NCBI GenBank assembly: GCA_002354805.1
Contig: DEMH01000009.1
Span: 1,114,311-1,178,310, forward strand
Source of the DNA: Gammaproteobacteria bacterium UBA2675
GTDB lineage: Bacteria; Pseudomonadota; Gammaproteobacteria; Pseudomonadales; Pseudohongiellaceae
Direction: 5' to 3'
Length of the DNA stretch: 64,000 nt
In this document: positions 53,493 through 62,132 of the stretch, piece by piece
Numbering within the stretch: position 1 is the stretch's first letter
Layout of the letters: every line of letters starts with the position of its first letter
Position numbers and translations under genes: made by a program
The notes under the pieces: generated by a model
The model's database searches: none
Seen by the model: the letters and a program-made list of their open reading frames with translations, nothing else
What the model was told of the DNA's origin: nothing

Positions 53493-54457
53493 TGTATAAA
53501 ATTAACATTTGCAGCTCTAGTAGAGTCTTGATGGTTTTTGGTTCGTTGATCATGCCAGTTGCGCTTTGGGCGCAGCCGAATGACCCACATGCCGGGCATA
53601 ACCTGAACCCGATGGTAGACGCCCATGCAGGGCATGCGGACTCAGAGATGGCAACGGCTTCTTCGGAAAGTCCTGCGACTAATAATGGCGTTATGAACCA
53701 CGGTCAGATGCAGATGCAAGGAGCGGAAGCACCTGCGGACGCGCGAGACCCCCATGCGTACTCCGATGGTTATTCGCTAACTGAGGGGCCCTACGCCCGA
53801 CCAGGTCCACGGCAACTGAAACTGGCCGATGAGCATCAGTTCTGGTCAGTGTTGGGCGACCGGTTGGAATATGATCCAGACAACAAGACCGCTGTGTTTG
53901 ATCTTCAAGGCTGGTATGGGTCCACCTACAACAAAGCTGTTGTCAAACTAGAAGGCGAAGTCGAGGAGGGCACATTAAAGGAAAGTGAGACAGACCTGCT
54001 TTGGGCGCGTGCCCTGAATGCCTATTTCGACACACAACTGGGTGTGCGTTTCGATAACAATGATGAGGGTGAGGATCGCCAATGGCTGGCAGTTGGTATC
54101 CAAGGACTCGCACCATACTGGTTCGAACTTGATGCAACGGCATATATTGCGGAAGGTGGGCGCTCAGCGCTGACCTTCGAGGCTGAATACGAACTATTGT
54201 TTACGCAGCGGTTAATTTTGCAGTCACGAGCCGAATTGACGTTTTATGGTAACGACGATTTATCGAATGGGGTGGGAAGCGGTCTTTCAACTTCTGCTTT
54301 AGGAATGCGGCTACGTTATGAGTTTTCACGTCAATTCGCGCCCTATTTCGGATTCGAGTGGACAGGGAGTTATGGTAAAACTGCTGACTACCAAAGAGCA
54401 GAGGGGGCGCCGGTGCGTGACACTCGCCTGGTGGCGGGTGTTCGGTTCTGGTTTTAA
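53492..54457 (+). CDS. copB: Copper resistance protein CopB (outer membrane)
   Basis: 321 residues, starting at ATG 53492, which overlaps the copA TGA by one base (TGATG). Signal peptide ends near LWAQP (about residue 25). The mature N-terminus is rich in His and Met (DPHAGHN, DAHAGHAD, MNHGQMQMQ) and the rest forms an outer membrane beta-barrel ending in VRFWF, a terminal Phe. The length is close to that of known CopB/PcoB. It probably passes copper across, or holds it at, the outer membrane. Translation is coupled to copA. Confidence 0.94.
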   Translation: MYKINICSSSRVLMVFGSLIMPVALWAQPNDPHAGHNLNPMVDAHAGHADSEMATASSESPATNNGVMNHGQMQMQGAEAPADARDPHAYSDGYSLTEGPYARPGPRQLKLADEHQFWSVLGDRLEYDPDNKTAVFDLQGWYGSTYNKAVVKLEGEVEEGTLKESETDLLWARALNAYFDTQLGVRFDNNDEGEDRQWLAVGIQGLAPYWFELDATAYIAEGGRSALTFEAEYELLFTQRLILQSRAELTFYGNDDLSNGVGSGLSTSALGMRLRYEFSRQFAPYFGFEWTGSYGKTADYQRAEGAPVRDTRLVAGVRFWF

Positions 54458-54478
54458 CAATCAATACATTATCGGGAA

Positions 54479-54934
54479 ATGAATATGAGAAAAGTAAACC
54501 GGTTGACAATTTTACTGTCGAGCTTGATTTTGTTGCAAACGGGTGCGTTGCGGGCCCATACAGAGCTCTCCGAAATCGTTCCAGCGGAGGGTGCCGTGAT
54601 CAATATGCCGCTATCTGCATTGGAACTAAACTTTAATGCAGATGTTCGACTTTTGCGTCTGGCCCTTTTGCATGCAGGACAACACTCAATAGATATTGGA
54701 TTTAATCCCACCGCCGACACGAAGCGTCAATTTGTTGTGCCACTGACAAACCTTCAACAAGGACAATACGAGGTGGAATGGACAATTATGGGGGCTGACG
54801 GCCACACGATGGACGGCAGCTCTGATTTCACCCTGACGTCGGACGCGATGTCTGCGCACGGCAATCATATGCAAAATATGCAGAGCGAGGACACATCCGA
54901 TATGGGGCACTCCGAACACGGGCACGCTCACTGA
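54479..54934 (+). CDS. copC: Copper-binding periplasmic protein CopC
   Basis: 151 residues. The signal peptide ends LRA with mature His27 (HTELSEIVPAEG), the first ligand of the Cu(II) site in CopC proteins. The second site is GADGHTMDGSSDFTL in the C-terminal part, completing the CopC fold. The C-terminus adds a His/Met-rich tail (HGNHMQNMQ, MGHSEHGHAH) beyond the usual family end. It carries Cu(II), and possibly Cu(I), in the periplasm to CopD. It stands 21 bases after copB and one base before copD, so the operon continues. Confidence 0.95.
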   Translation: MNMRKVNRLTILLSSLILLQTGALRAHTELSEIVPAEGAVINMPLSALELNFNADVRLLRLALLHAGQHSIDIGFNPTADTKRQFVVPLTNLQQGQYEVEWTIMGADGHTMDGSSDFTLTSDAMSAHGNHMQNMQSEDTSDMGHSEHGHAH

Positions 54935-54935
54935 T

Positions 54936-55814
54936 ATGAGCCCCTGGGATATCTGGTACTTGGTCAGTAAATTGCTTGTCCTGGTTGGCGCAAGCACTGT
55001 TTCTGGTGGTACATTCAGTCTTTATCTGAGCCGGGATTTCGGAGACGACATCAGCGGGCGAATGCGTCGCTATATCATCCTTGGGGCAATGCTTGGAGCT
55101 GTGGCGACAATGGTGACATTTCTAACGCAGCTCGGCGCAATCAATCAAAACGGGTTGCGTGGCATGTTTGATCCTCAAATGGCTTTGATCATCGGTCAGT
55201 CACCACTCGGCTATGCCACAGGGACAAGGTTCGCCGGTTTTACGATCGCGATTGCCGCGATGCTAATGTGGCAATATCGTGAACGATCTCGGCTCTACTA
55301 CCTGTACGTTGTGTTTGGCCTTAGCGCTCTGGCATCACTGTTTTTTTCGTTTACTATGATGGGGCATATCGCCGAACTTGGCATTCTTCCCCGTCTGAGC
55401 ATTGTGATTCATGTTGCAGCCGCTCTTCTGTGGATAGGGTCTTTGTATCCCTTGTGGCTTTTGTGCAACGCAGATGTTTCGAGTGCAAAGTTAAAGACTG
55501 TTATGGAAAAATTTGGTCGGTTTGCCATCTATTTAGTGGCTTTGTTGCTCACTGCGGGCGTGTATTTGCTGACTCAGCTACTGTCCTCAATCGACCAATT
55601 GTTCAGTACCCCGTATGGTCAAGCCATGCTTATTAAACTACTTGCTGTGGTTGCTCTGTTGACGCTGGGCGCTTTAAATAAATTTTTTCTTGTCTCTCGT
55701 CTGTACGTAGACACTGGCAGACAAAGTCTGGCTCGCTCTATTGGGTTGGAAATGGTAATGGCGCTGGGGATACTGGCCATGACGGTCCATTTGACTACGA
55801 ATGTTGGACCTTAA
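54936..55814 (+). CDS. copD: Copper transport protein CopD
   Basis: 292 residues with about eight transmembrane helices. The family (CopD/PcoD) has conserved Met, His and Trp in the membrane; here WYLVSKLLVLVGAS, HIAELGILPRLSIVIHVAAALLW and an AMLIKLLAVVALLTLGALNK segment follow that pattern. It is an inner membrane importer of copper, expected to take Cu from CopC into the cytosol, perhaps for CopA maturation. Only one base lies between the copC stop and the copD ATG. Last gene of copABCD. Confidence 0.93.
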   Translation: MSPWDIWYLVSKLLVLVGASTVSGGTFSLYLSRDFGDDISGRMRRYIILGAMLGAVATMVTFLTQLGAINQNGLRGMFDPQMALIIGQSPLGYATGTRFAGFTIAIAAMLMWQYRERSRLYYLYVVFGLSALASLFFSFTMMGHIAELGILPRLSIVIHVAAALLWIGSLYPLWLLCNADVSSAKLKTVMEKFGRFAIYLVALLLTAGVYLLTQLLSSIDQLFSTPYGQAMLIKLLAVVALLTLGALNKFFLVSRLYVDTGRQSLARSIGLEMVMALGILAMTVHLTTNVGP

Positions 55815-55816
55815 TG

Positions 55817-55857
55817 CCGTCCACCGTCCACCGTGCGCAACCGTCCACCGTGCGCAA
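55817..55857. repeat. Short tandem repeat, 17-bp unit
   Basis: CCGTCCACCGTGCGCAA is repeated twice in tandem (55824-55840 and 55841-55857), preceded by a partial 7-base unit CCGTCCA at 55817. It directly follows the copD stop codon (55812-55814). No protein or hairpin role evident; it could be a slippage product. Confidence 0.85.
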
Positions 55858-55929
55858 GGGGAGGAGGCATAAATTAAATCTCGAATCCGGCCCGACAGGC
55901 TAATCCGCTAATACAGGAGAGCGTTGAGC

Positions 55930-57288
55930 ATGGTATCCGACGACAAAAATGATCGCAAATCAAGCTACGCCAAAGACAGTTTAACGTTGGGCGGCATCGT
56001 GATGCTGGGCACTGGTGTCATGATAGGTGCAGGTATCTTCGCGTTGACAGGGCAGATGGCACAAATGACGGGCGTATTGTTTCCGTTGGCATTTCTGGCT
56101 GCCGCGGTAATCGTGAGCTTCAGTTCGTATTCTTACATCAAGATATCCAATGCCTATCCGTCTGCCGGTGGCATTGGTATGTACCTGCACAAGGCATACG
56201 GGAACCGACTACCTACCGCGTTCAATGCTTTGTTAATGTACTTTTCAATGGTAATTGCGCAAAGTTTCCTGGCACGTACATTTGGCGCGTATACCATACA
56301 ACTCTTTGGCGGTGATGATACTGGTCTGATGATTCCTGTGTTGGGCGTGTCTCTAATAGTTGCAGCCTTTTTGGTCAACTTGTCCGGGAATCGATGGATT
56401 CAGGGTGTCGCCTCTTTTATCGGGATCCTGAAGATAGGCGGTATACTGATTTTCGGATTAGTGGGGGTATGGATAGCAGACAGCCTCGCTGTTGATTTCT
56501 CGAACTCAAGAGAAACAGGCACAGTCGGCAACTTTCTGGGCGCTACCGCTCTGGGTATTTTGGCTTTCAAAGGCTTCACCACGATTACCAATAGTGGCTC
56601 GGAGGTTAAGGACCCAACACGGAACGTCGGACGCGCCATAGTGATTTCCATTGCAGCCTGTGTGGTGATCTACACCCTGGTAGGCTTTGCGGTTGCGAGC
56701 AACCTCTCGCTTGCCGAAATCATCGAGACACGAGACTATTCGCTTGCCGCCGCCGCACGGCCAGCGCTGGGTGAGTATGGTGTGTGGTTCACGGTAGCCA
56801 TTGCCATGATGGCCACTGCCGGCGGAATCCTTGCCAGCGTATTTGCAGTGTCACGTATGTTAGCCATGCTGACAGAAATGAAGCTTGTTCCGCATCGCCA
56901 CTTTGGTATGCCCGGCAGTATACAGAAACACACACTGGTCTACACCGTAGTTTTGGGGCTGGTTTTAACTGCATTTTTCGATCTGTCCCGAATAGCTGCG
57001 CTGGGTATTGTGTTTTACCTGATCATGGACATTGCCATCCATTGGGGAGTGCTGCGTTATTTACGCGAGGATATAAATGCCAATGCTTGGGTGCCTGTTG
57101 TGGCGATTCTGCTTGATTTGCTCGCGCTTGGTGGTTTCGTCTGGGTTAAGCTGAACACGGACCCCTTCGTAATCGGGGTTGCAGTTGTTGCAATGATCGT
57201 GATTGCAGTTGCCGAGCAAATCTTTCTCAAGAGAACTTCGGAGGCACGAGATGCCGGGGGTGACGAATCTCATGAAGGTCATCACTAA
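55930..57288 (+). CDS. APC-superfamily amino acid/polyamine permease
   Basis: 452 residues from the ATG at 55930; a TTG at 55924 with closer GGAG is an alternative adding two residues. Twelve predicted helices with LGTGVMIGAGIFALTG at the front, the APC substrate-helix motif (G-S/A-G-I). A FKGFTTITNSGSEVKDPTRNV segment follows as in amino acid permeases. The loop that carries His/Glu at its end (GGDESHEGHH) is unusual and could bind metal. Substrate is not assignable. It sits behind copD, inside the copper island, and probably has its own promoter because of the 115-bp spacer. Confidence 0.9.
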   Translation: MVSDDKNDRKSSYAKDSLTLGGIVMLGTGVMIGAGIFALTGQMAQMTGVLFPLAFLAAAVIVSFSSYSYIKISNAYPSAGGIGMYLHKAYGNRLPTAFNALLMYFSMVIAQSFLARTFGAYTIQLFGGDDTGLMIPVLGVSLIVAAFLVNLSGNRWIQGVASFIGILKIGGILIFGLVGVWIADSLAVDFSNSRETGTVGNFLGATALGILAFKGFTTITNSGSEVKDPTRNVGRAIVISIAACVVIYTLVGFAVASNLSLAEIIETRDYSLAAAARPALGEYGVWFTVAIAMMATAGGILASVFAVSRMLAMLTEMKLVPHRHFGMPGSIQKHTLVYTVVLGLVLTAFFDLSRIAALGIVFYLIMDIAIHWGVLRYLREDINANAWVPVVAILLDLLALGGFVWVKLNTDPFVIGVAVVAMIVIAVAEQIFLKRTSEARDAGGDESHEGHH

Positions 57289-57317
57289 AAACGAAAAATG
57301 AAATGGAGGATAGCACC

Positions 57318-57545
57318 ATGATGGGGAATGAAATGGCGGGAAATACAATGTGGGCAGAACACTGGCTGTGGATGCTGGTAATCGCAATTGTGGCTGTGAT
57401 CCCGGCGTGGCGTATATGTCAACGTACAGGGTATCCAGGTTTTTTAGGATTTTTGATACTGATACCCTTGGTGAATCTGGTTCTGTTGTACTTTCTTGCT
57501 TTTGCTCAATGGCCGGCGGAGAAAGCCCGGCGACATGATGAGTGA
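57318..57545 (+). CDS. Small two-helix membrane protein, unknown
   Basis: 75 residues from the ATG at 57318, preceded by GGAGG; the ATG at 57303 does not have a site. Two hydrophobic helices (about 13-30 and 41-62), with TGYPGFLGFLILIPLVNLVLL matching a small-membrane-protein pattern seen near permeases and metal genes. I cannot name the family. It is 29 bases behind the APC permease and might form an operon with it. Confidence 0.65.
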   Translation: MMGNEMAGNTMWAEHWLWMLVIAIVAVIPAWRICQRTGYPGFLGFLILIPLVNLVLLYFLAFAQWPAEKARRHDE

Positions 57546-57561
57546 ATAACCTGGTATCTAA

Positions 57562-57586
57562 TCGCTGAATTAATAATGATCAGCGA
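57562..57586 (+). other. Inverted repeat upstream of the ferritin-like gene
   Basis: TCGCTGA (57562-57568) and TCAGCGA (57580-57586) form a perfect 7-bp inverted repeat around an AT-rich 11-base centre, 35 bases before the ATG at 57621. It could be an operator or a leader hairpin; no evidence decides. Confidence 0.4.
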
Positions 57587-57620
57587 ACGTAACGTAATAT
57601 TTATCAAGGAAACATCTGGC

Positions 57621-58079
57621 ATGGAAATCAAAACGTTTTTCGATCTGATCGAATGGTCCCGCTCATTGCATGCGCAACTGGCGCAATGCCTGTCACACTG
57701 TGCGAAATTGCACCATGAAGAGCGCACGGCCATGCTGCTGGAGTATCTTGCGTCCTGTGAAACTGCCATGGAAAAAATGGTGGCTGGCTTTGAACATCAG
57801 GCTGATCCCAAGGCGGCAAAGACGTATGTCTACGATTACATTCCTCATAATCCGATTAAGACACATCTCGATTGTGATGATCACTACGCGAAAATGGATG
57901 CTGATGCGATCAGCGCTGAAGTCATCGATTTTCATGAGCAAGTCATTGAGTTGTACCGCACTCTGCTGCGCAAGGCAGAGATCCCAGAAGCTGCAGAGCT
58001 GATGCAACTGCTGCTCGACATGGAGGAGAATGAAACAAAGCTGCTGGTTCGGCAACTCGGACGGATGGATGATTTGTAA
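57621..58079 (+). CDS. Ferritin-like helical protein, function unknown
   Basis: 152 residues from the ATG at 57621, which has AAGGAAA upstream; the frame extends to 57576 without a site. The sequence is almost all alpha-helical, with a repeated spacing of Glu and His residues (KLHHEERTAMLLEYLASCE, FHEQVIELYRTLLRKAEI, LLLDMEENETKLL) that suits a four-helix bundle. A possible di-metal site is suggested by EER, HEQ and EEN. It is not a match to bacterioferritin in length. Related sequences in my memory occur near transport genes, but I cannot give a name. It is in the copper island and may store or buffer metal. Confidence 0.7.
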   Translation: MEIKTFFDLIEWSRSLHAQLAQCLSHCAKLHHEERTAMLLEYLASCETAMEKMVAGFEHQADPKAAKTYVYDYIPHNPIKTHLDCDDHYAKMDADAISAEVIDFHEQVIELYRTLLRKAEIPEAAELMQLLLDMEENETKLLVRQLGRMDDL

Positions 58080-58080
58080 G

Positions 58081-58122
58081 CGTGATTACTGATTCTGGCA
58101 ACACGACTCCCAATTAATCACG
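58081..58122 (+). other. Inverted repeat between convergent genes
   Basis: CGTGATTA (58081-58088) and TAATCACG (58115-58122) are a perfect 8-bp inverted repeat with a 26-base spacer, then GTTTTC. It may be a weak terminator of the ferritin-like gene; the long loop argues against strong activity. Confidence 0.4.
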
Positions 58123-58149
58123 GTTTTCGGAACTTAGCAGAGCCAAGGC

Positions 58150-59445
58150 CTATTCAGCTGAATTTAACAGCAGCAGCGGGGCGAAACCACCCCCCGGTGT
58201 GCGGAAATTGGTTGTTTGCCCCTGATAGAGCCGCGCTGCAGCCAATAGAACGGCGCCCTTGTAGGTGTAAAGACGCACATCAACCTTGAGCATCTGCTGT
58301 TCTCCATCAACCAAAACCACTCGTTCCGAAGGAGGTACATAAGCCTGAGCGATATAATCGCTGTCAAGAATACGGGCAAATGTACCTTTGGTCAGCTTGC
58401 TGCCGCGGTAGACACCTTTGCTGCCATGACCTGCCACCGGTTTAAAAAACAATTGCTTTCGCTGCTGCCAAAGCTCATCGGCGTTGGTTGCATTCACTTG
58501 CACGGTGCGCGGTACGCCATGCTGTAGGAATTCAGAATGTTCGCGGCTTAGCCCCCAGTCGAGCAAGGTATCACGATCAGATAACAGTGCCAGGTTACGC
58601 TTGTCTGCGCGAAGCGCATGAACAAAAGGATTGGGCGTGATGACAGCGCTGCCCTCCAGCCATGCCGAGCGCAGGGCCGCCTGCTCAGGAGCTTGCAGTC
58701 CGAAATCCACCAGGCGGTTATATACCATATCGATCTGTTTGTCGCCGCTATACAGTGCGCTATACAGTGCGCCATCCTTATACCGGAGATCTGAGGGAGA
58801 CAGTATTAATGCATCGAACCCATTGTTCCGCAACAACTGTTGTGCCAGTCTGAATTCGGGATACAGGTACTGTTCGGCTGGTTGCTCGTCCACTATGGCT
58901 ATTGTTTTGGGTCGGCCGCTGCCGCGCTGTGCGCGCCATTCACTGTCGAATTGCGCAACCACGGCAGAGTCAAAGCTCTCCGCGCCTGATATGCGTGTTG
59001 ATGCACCACAACATTGAATCTGGGCATGTCCCATTACGGCGTTGAGGAATGCGCCACCGGCATTGGTATTTACTTCAATAAGGCGAGGACCATCCGCTCC
59101 CAAGTGGAAATCGTAGCCCATAAATGCGCCTGATGGTCCCGAGTCGACCTGCGCGCTCTGTGGTGCCCACGATAATACACGACGACGATAGTCGGGGAGT
59201 GTGGCCACAGCTTCCAGAGCATGGACAATGCCTTTCATTTGTTCCAGTATCTGCTCACGGATAAACACTGCGGTGCTCGAGAAAAATTGCTGCCAAGCAG
59301 CGCTGGAGAGGATTTCGTCGGCGTTGTCACCCAGTTGATCGGCAATATTGTGAACGATTGCTGACTGGTCAAGTGTGACGCAAATGCAGTGCTGGTTCAA
59401 CCTTTCCGCTTCTGCTCGGTCTGAAGAATTATCGATAGAGTACAA
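58150..59445 (-). CDS. ATP-grasp-like protein, unassigned
   Basis: 431 residues from a TTG at 59445 with AGGAGAAG six bases upstream, so TTG is the likely start. The C-terminal half resembles an ATP-grasp carboxylate-amine ligase: LFFKPVAGHGSKGVYRGSKL (about 335) carries the lysine and glycine-rich loop, and QMLKVDVRLYTYKGAVLLAAARLYQG the acidic metal-binding strand. The N-terminal half has FHLGADGPRLIEVNTNAGGAF, the Glu-Asn motif of circularly permuted members. Ligase activity joining an acid to an amine is therefore likely; substrate unknown. It carries an in-frame 12-bp tandem duplication near 58747. Confidence 0.7.
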   Translation of the reverse strand: MYSIDNSSDRAEAERLNQHCICVTLDQSAIVHNIADQLGDNADEILSSAAWQQFFSSTAVFIREQILEQMKGIVHALEAVATLPDYRRRVLSWAPQSAQVDSGPSGAFMGYDFHLGADGPRLIEVNTNAGGAFLNAVMGHAQIQCCGASTRISGAESFDSAVVAQFDSEWRAQRGSGRPKTIAIVDEQPAEQYLYPEFRLAQQLLRNNGFDALILSPSDLRYKDGALYSALYSGDKQIDMVYNRLVDFGLQAPEQAALRSAWLEGSAVITPNPFVHALRADKRNLALLSDRDTLLDWGLSREHSEFLQHGVPRTVQVNATNADELWQQRKQLFFKPVAGHGSKGVYRGSKLTKGTFARILDSDYIAQAYVPPSERVVLVDGEQQMLKVDVRLYTYKGAVLLAAARLYQGQTTNFRTPGGGFAPLLLLNSAE

Positions 59446-60001
59446 AGCCTGCTTCTCCTGGAAACTGATGCAGAGAGGTATTGTACAGCTTTTGTCGTAA
59501 TCACCCCATTGTTGCGCACAAAAGTCGGTGGCTCAACTCCCTCAGCATTCAGAGTTTCAGTTTATTGCATAGTCACAATTCCAGCGGTATGCACGAGAGT
59601 GAGTTCAGTAACACTTACTTATATGGTGACCGCAAAATAGAAATTTTACTGCAAGCACTGTTGGCTAATTCAATAATGCCCCTGACGCCGATGCTGGCCG
59701 AGACCTTGCCAGGCGGACAGCGGCAAACGGGGGAATCAGGGGCAAAGCCAAGACCATCGCATGCATGATGACAGCGTAAAGGCGAGCGCATAGGTATGGA
59801 GAATGAGGAAAGACGGGATCATATTGAGTTAATGCAGGGCATGACGGAGCAGAAGATGGAAAACGCAGAGCAGGAGAGCTGCGAACACTGATCACCGCCT
59901 CTATCAGACCATGAAAGGAGCGCTAAAAAGACGAACTCGGTCATCTCATATCATAGCTGCGTTCGTTCTCCCCCTGTCTTGCGGTCAATAATCCCGCGCG
60001 A
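59446..60001. other. 556-bp spacer with no confident gene
   Basis: It must contain the ATP-grasp promoter on the left. Two weak frames exist on the plus strand: about 60 residues from 59589 (starting MHESEFSNTYLYGDRK) and about 31 residues from 59796 (starting MENEERRDH). Neither has a clear ribosome-binding site or a family match. No repeats, insertion-sequence ends or tRNA remnant are visible. Confidence 0.6.
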
Positions 60002-60553
60002 TTAGCTTGGTTTGCACGGTAAGAGGGCGGTGTAACCAAGCATGTGTCGGCGCGCCAGCCACATTATCACCGGTGACAACAACAGCCACTGAAACACAGG
60101 GGTCAAACCCACGTCAAGCATCGGGATAATTGGCATAGAGTCGGCATACGTCCATCGTTCCAGTGGACCAATCGCTAGCCATTCTAGGACGACAGTGACG
60201 ACGAGAGCCGTGATAATCAGGACGACCGCAGGTTTTCGATCGCCTCTGAGCAGCCATTGTCGGTTACTGCAGGTTACCGATGCCAGCCAGAAGCTGATTA
60301 AAAGAATCACGACATCACCGCCTGTGGCGCGTGTACATAACCAAACCACCGAAGCGTGGGATGCCTCTGCCATTCCGCTATACCAAGGCACCTGAAGCAT
60401 TTCCCATAAGAAATGCGTCAGAAACCCGAACCCCGCTAGAGGAAGCTCTGGAAAACGGGGGATGTATCTGTGTTCCGGACCGTCGATTGCGTCCCCGAAT
60501 ACTCTTTTGATCATACCTTTCTCTGTTTGGTGATTCCCTTCCGGTTTACTCAT
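60002..60553 (-). CDS. Hypothetical membrane protein, four to five helices
   Basis: 183 residues. A polar N-terminus (about 1-38) is followed by hydrophobic helices at about 40-55, 78-98, 108-126, 140-155 and 160-176. Motif LAGFGFLTHFLWEMLQVPWYSGMAE is conserved in a small group of proteobacterial membrane proteins, but I do not have a name for it. The ATG at 60553 has no clear site; 60514 is an alternative start. It lies in the right-hand part of the copper island on the same strand as the DUF5676 gene. Confidence 0.65.
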   Translation of the reverse strand: MSKPEGNHQTEKGMIKRVFGDAIDGPEHRYIPRFPELPLAGFGFLTHFLWEMLQVPWYSGMAEASHASVVWLCTRATGGDVVILLISFWLASVTCSNRQWLLRGDRKPAVVLIITALVVTVVLEWLAIGPLERWTYADSMPIIPMLDVGLTPVFQWLLLSPVIMWLARRHMLGYTALLPCKPS

Positions 60554-60711
60554 TGAAGGCTTTTTTCGAAATGATCAAGTAGCTACACTTTTAACAGCAA
60601 TGCGCCCGGTCTTGAAGCTCACGTGTTGCTGCCACGCGCCAGATTTAGTTGGCCAGAACAAATGCCGTTGGAACCACGACAAGGAAAAAGCATTATGGGC
60701 GTCAAAAAATT

Positions 60712-60993
60712 TCAATGTCTGTCTTTTGAGGACCAGAGGTACAAAGGGACAAACAAGACGGCAATATACCAACCGTACAGATAGACTTCTATCAATCCAA
60801 TTAAAAATCCCGTCCACGTAAGCCATTCAAAACCAGGTAGCAACGGTGCCCACGCCTCATACATGCGCATCTGTCCCGGGGCGACTAGGCCAAAGCCAAC
60901 GCACAGCAGGTAGCTGATTACCAGCAGAAGTGACAGGGTGTTGCCTAACGGGATGATACGCAAATGGATCCCAGGTGCGTTCGAACTGTTCAT
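60712..60993 (-). CDS. DUF5676-family small membrane protein
   Basis: 93 residues from the ATG at 60993, preceded by GAGGAAA; the frame extends to 61035 without a site. Two helices (about 14-35 and 55-80). The pattern LRIIPLGNTLSLLLVISYLLCVGFGL, with WLTWTGFLIGLIEVYLYGWYIAVLFVPLY, matches DUF5676, small proteins found repeatedly in copper and mercury resistance islands. Function unknown, probably a membrane accessory of metal handling. Confidence 0.78.
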   Translation of the reverse strand: MNSSNAPGIHLRIIPLGNTLSLLLVISYLLCVGFGLVAPGQMRMYEAWAPLLPGFEWLTWTGFLIGLIEVYLYGWYIAVLFVPLYLWSSKDRH

Positions 60994-61080
60994 AGCTAGT
61001 TTCCTCTTTTCATTGTGGTGAAAAAGTGTACTCATTATTGGGTAAATGTTGTTTCAGTCATTGTTTCTTTGTCGATTCAT

Positions 61081-62022
61081 TCACGAGCCTAGTGGTTTAA
61101 TTGGCGAAGAAAGCCCTGCTTTATGGGTAGGATCTAGGACAGCGTCGCTAGTGTGCATTAAGGCAATACCAAAAATGATCACAATGATTCCCAAGATCTG
61201 GACGAGTTGCAGCCGTTCATCAAAGAACAAATAGCCAATAAGCAGGCCAAGCGCCGGGGTCAGGAAGCTGAAAACGTTCAGTTGATTCAAAGGCGCACGA
61301 GCCAGTAGCCCGAACCACAAGAATACCATGGCGGCTGTCGCCAAAGCAGATAGAATGAGCAAGGAACCGGTGAATCGAAATGTCCACCGAATATCCCATT
61401 GTTCACCGCTGATCGCAGATGCAAGCAAAAGTATTCCGCCGCCTATTAACAATTGGACAGCCATGGGTGCGGCAATTGATCCCCCGCCACGCTTTTTTAA
61501 CAGGATGTTGCCAATGGCCACTCCAAAAGCGCCCATAAGAACCCAGATGATTCCCCACAAAAAACCGGCATTGTTATTGCCAAATCCGGACCAAGAAAGC
61601 AAGGCGACGCCCAAAAAACCGACGAACAGCCCGGCTATGCCCTTGGTCTTCAAAGTTTCCCCCAGCCAAGCGGCGGCGATTGCCGCAGCAATCAATGGCT
61701 GCGTACTTGCCAGAACAGTTGCCAGCCCTGGAGACAGATGACCGGCCCCTAAAAACATGCCGCCAAAGCCCATCGCCGTGTACGACAACCCGATGAGGCC
61801 CAACTGGCCAGTGTCCTGGAGGTTAAAAAGATATGGCTCGCGCACGCGCTTTACCATGTACACCGCAAAAAGTATTCCACTGGCCAGAAAAGCACGCAAA
61901 GCAGCAAACAGCAAGGGTGGGGCATCCGGTAGCCCGGTCACGATGAACGGAAAGCAGATGGCCCAAAGCAGAGTAACCACTAGCATCCAGGCAACATTGG
62001 TAAATTTTGGATAGGTATTCAT
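61081..62022 (-). CDS. EamA/DMT-superfamily transporter
   Basis: 313 residues with ten predicted helices in two EamA repeats (about 10-145 and 155-290); GLSYTAMGFGGMFLGAGHLSPGLATVLASTQPL and LNQLNVFSFLTPALGLLIGYLFFDERLQ are typical of this family. It is an inner membrane exporter or exchanger for a small metabolite; no specific substrate. The end of the coding sequence carries a His and Lys-rich tail. Ribosome-binding site at the ATG is weak. It follows the small MSNNEYR gene by 110 bases. Confidence 0.88.
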   Translation of the reverse strand: MNTYPKFTNVAWMLVVTLLWAICFPFIVTGLPDAPPLLFAALRAFLASGILFAVYMVKRVREPYLFNLQDTGQLGLIGLSYTAMGFGGMFLGAGHLSPGLATVLASTQPLIAAAIAAAWLGETLKTKGIAGLFVGFLGVALLSWSGFGNNNAGFLWGIIWVLMGAFGVAIGNILLKKRGGGSIAAPMAVQLLIGGGILLLASAISGEQWDIRWTFRFTGSLLILSALATAAMVFLWFGLLARAPLNQLNVFSFLTPALGLLIGYLFFDERLQLVQILGIIVIIFGIALMHTSDAVLDPTHKAGLSSPIKPLGS

Positions 62023-62132
62023 AATGAGTCGACCGAATTTACGGATAGCCGGAAGCAGAACAAGTAATCGTCAATCTTGACTTGTGCCCACCAGACCCGC
62101 GTCAGTTGAATAACGTGATTGTCCAAACTTTC

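Noticed and set aside
55817..55857. CRISPR-like repeat
   Set aside because: Only two and a half tandem units with no spacers; no cas gene in the window.
60575..60826. 83-residue minus-strand frame
   Set aside because: Overlaps the DUF5676 gene out of frame and has no ribosome-binding site.
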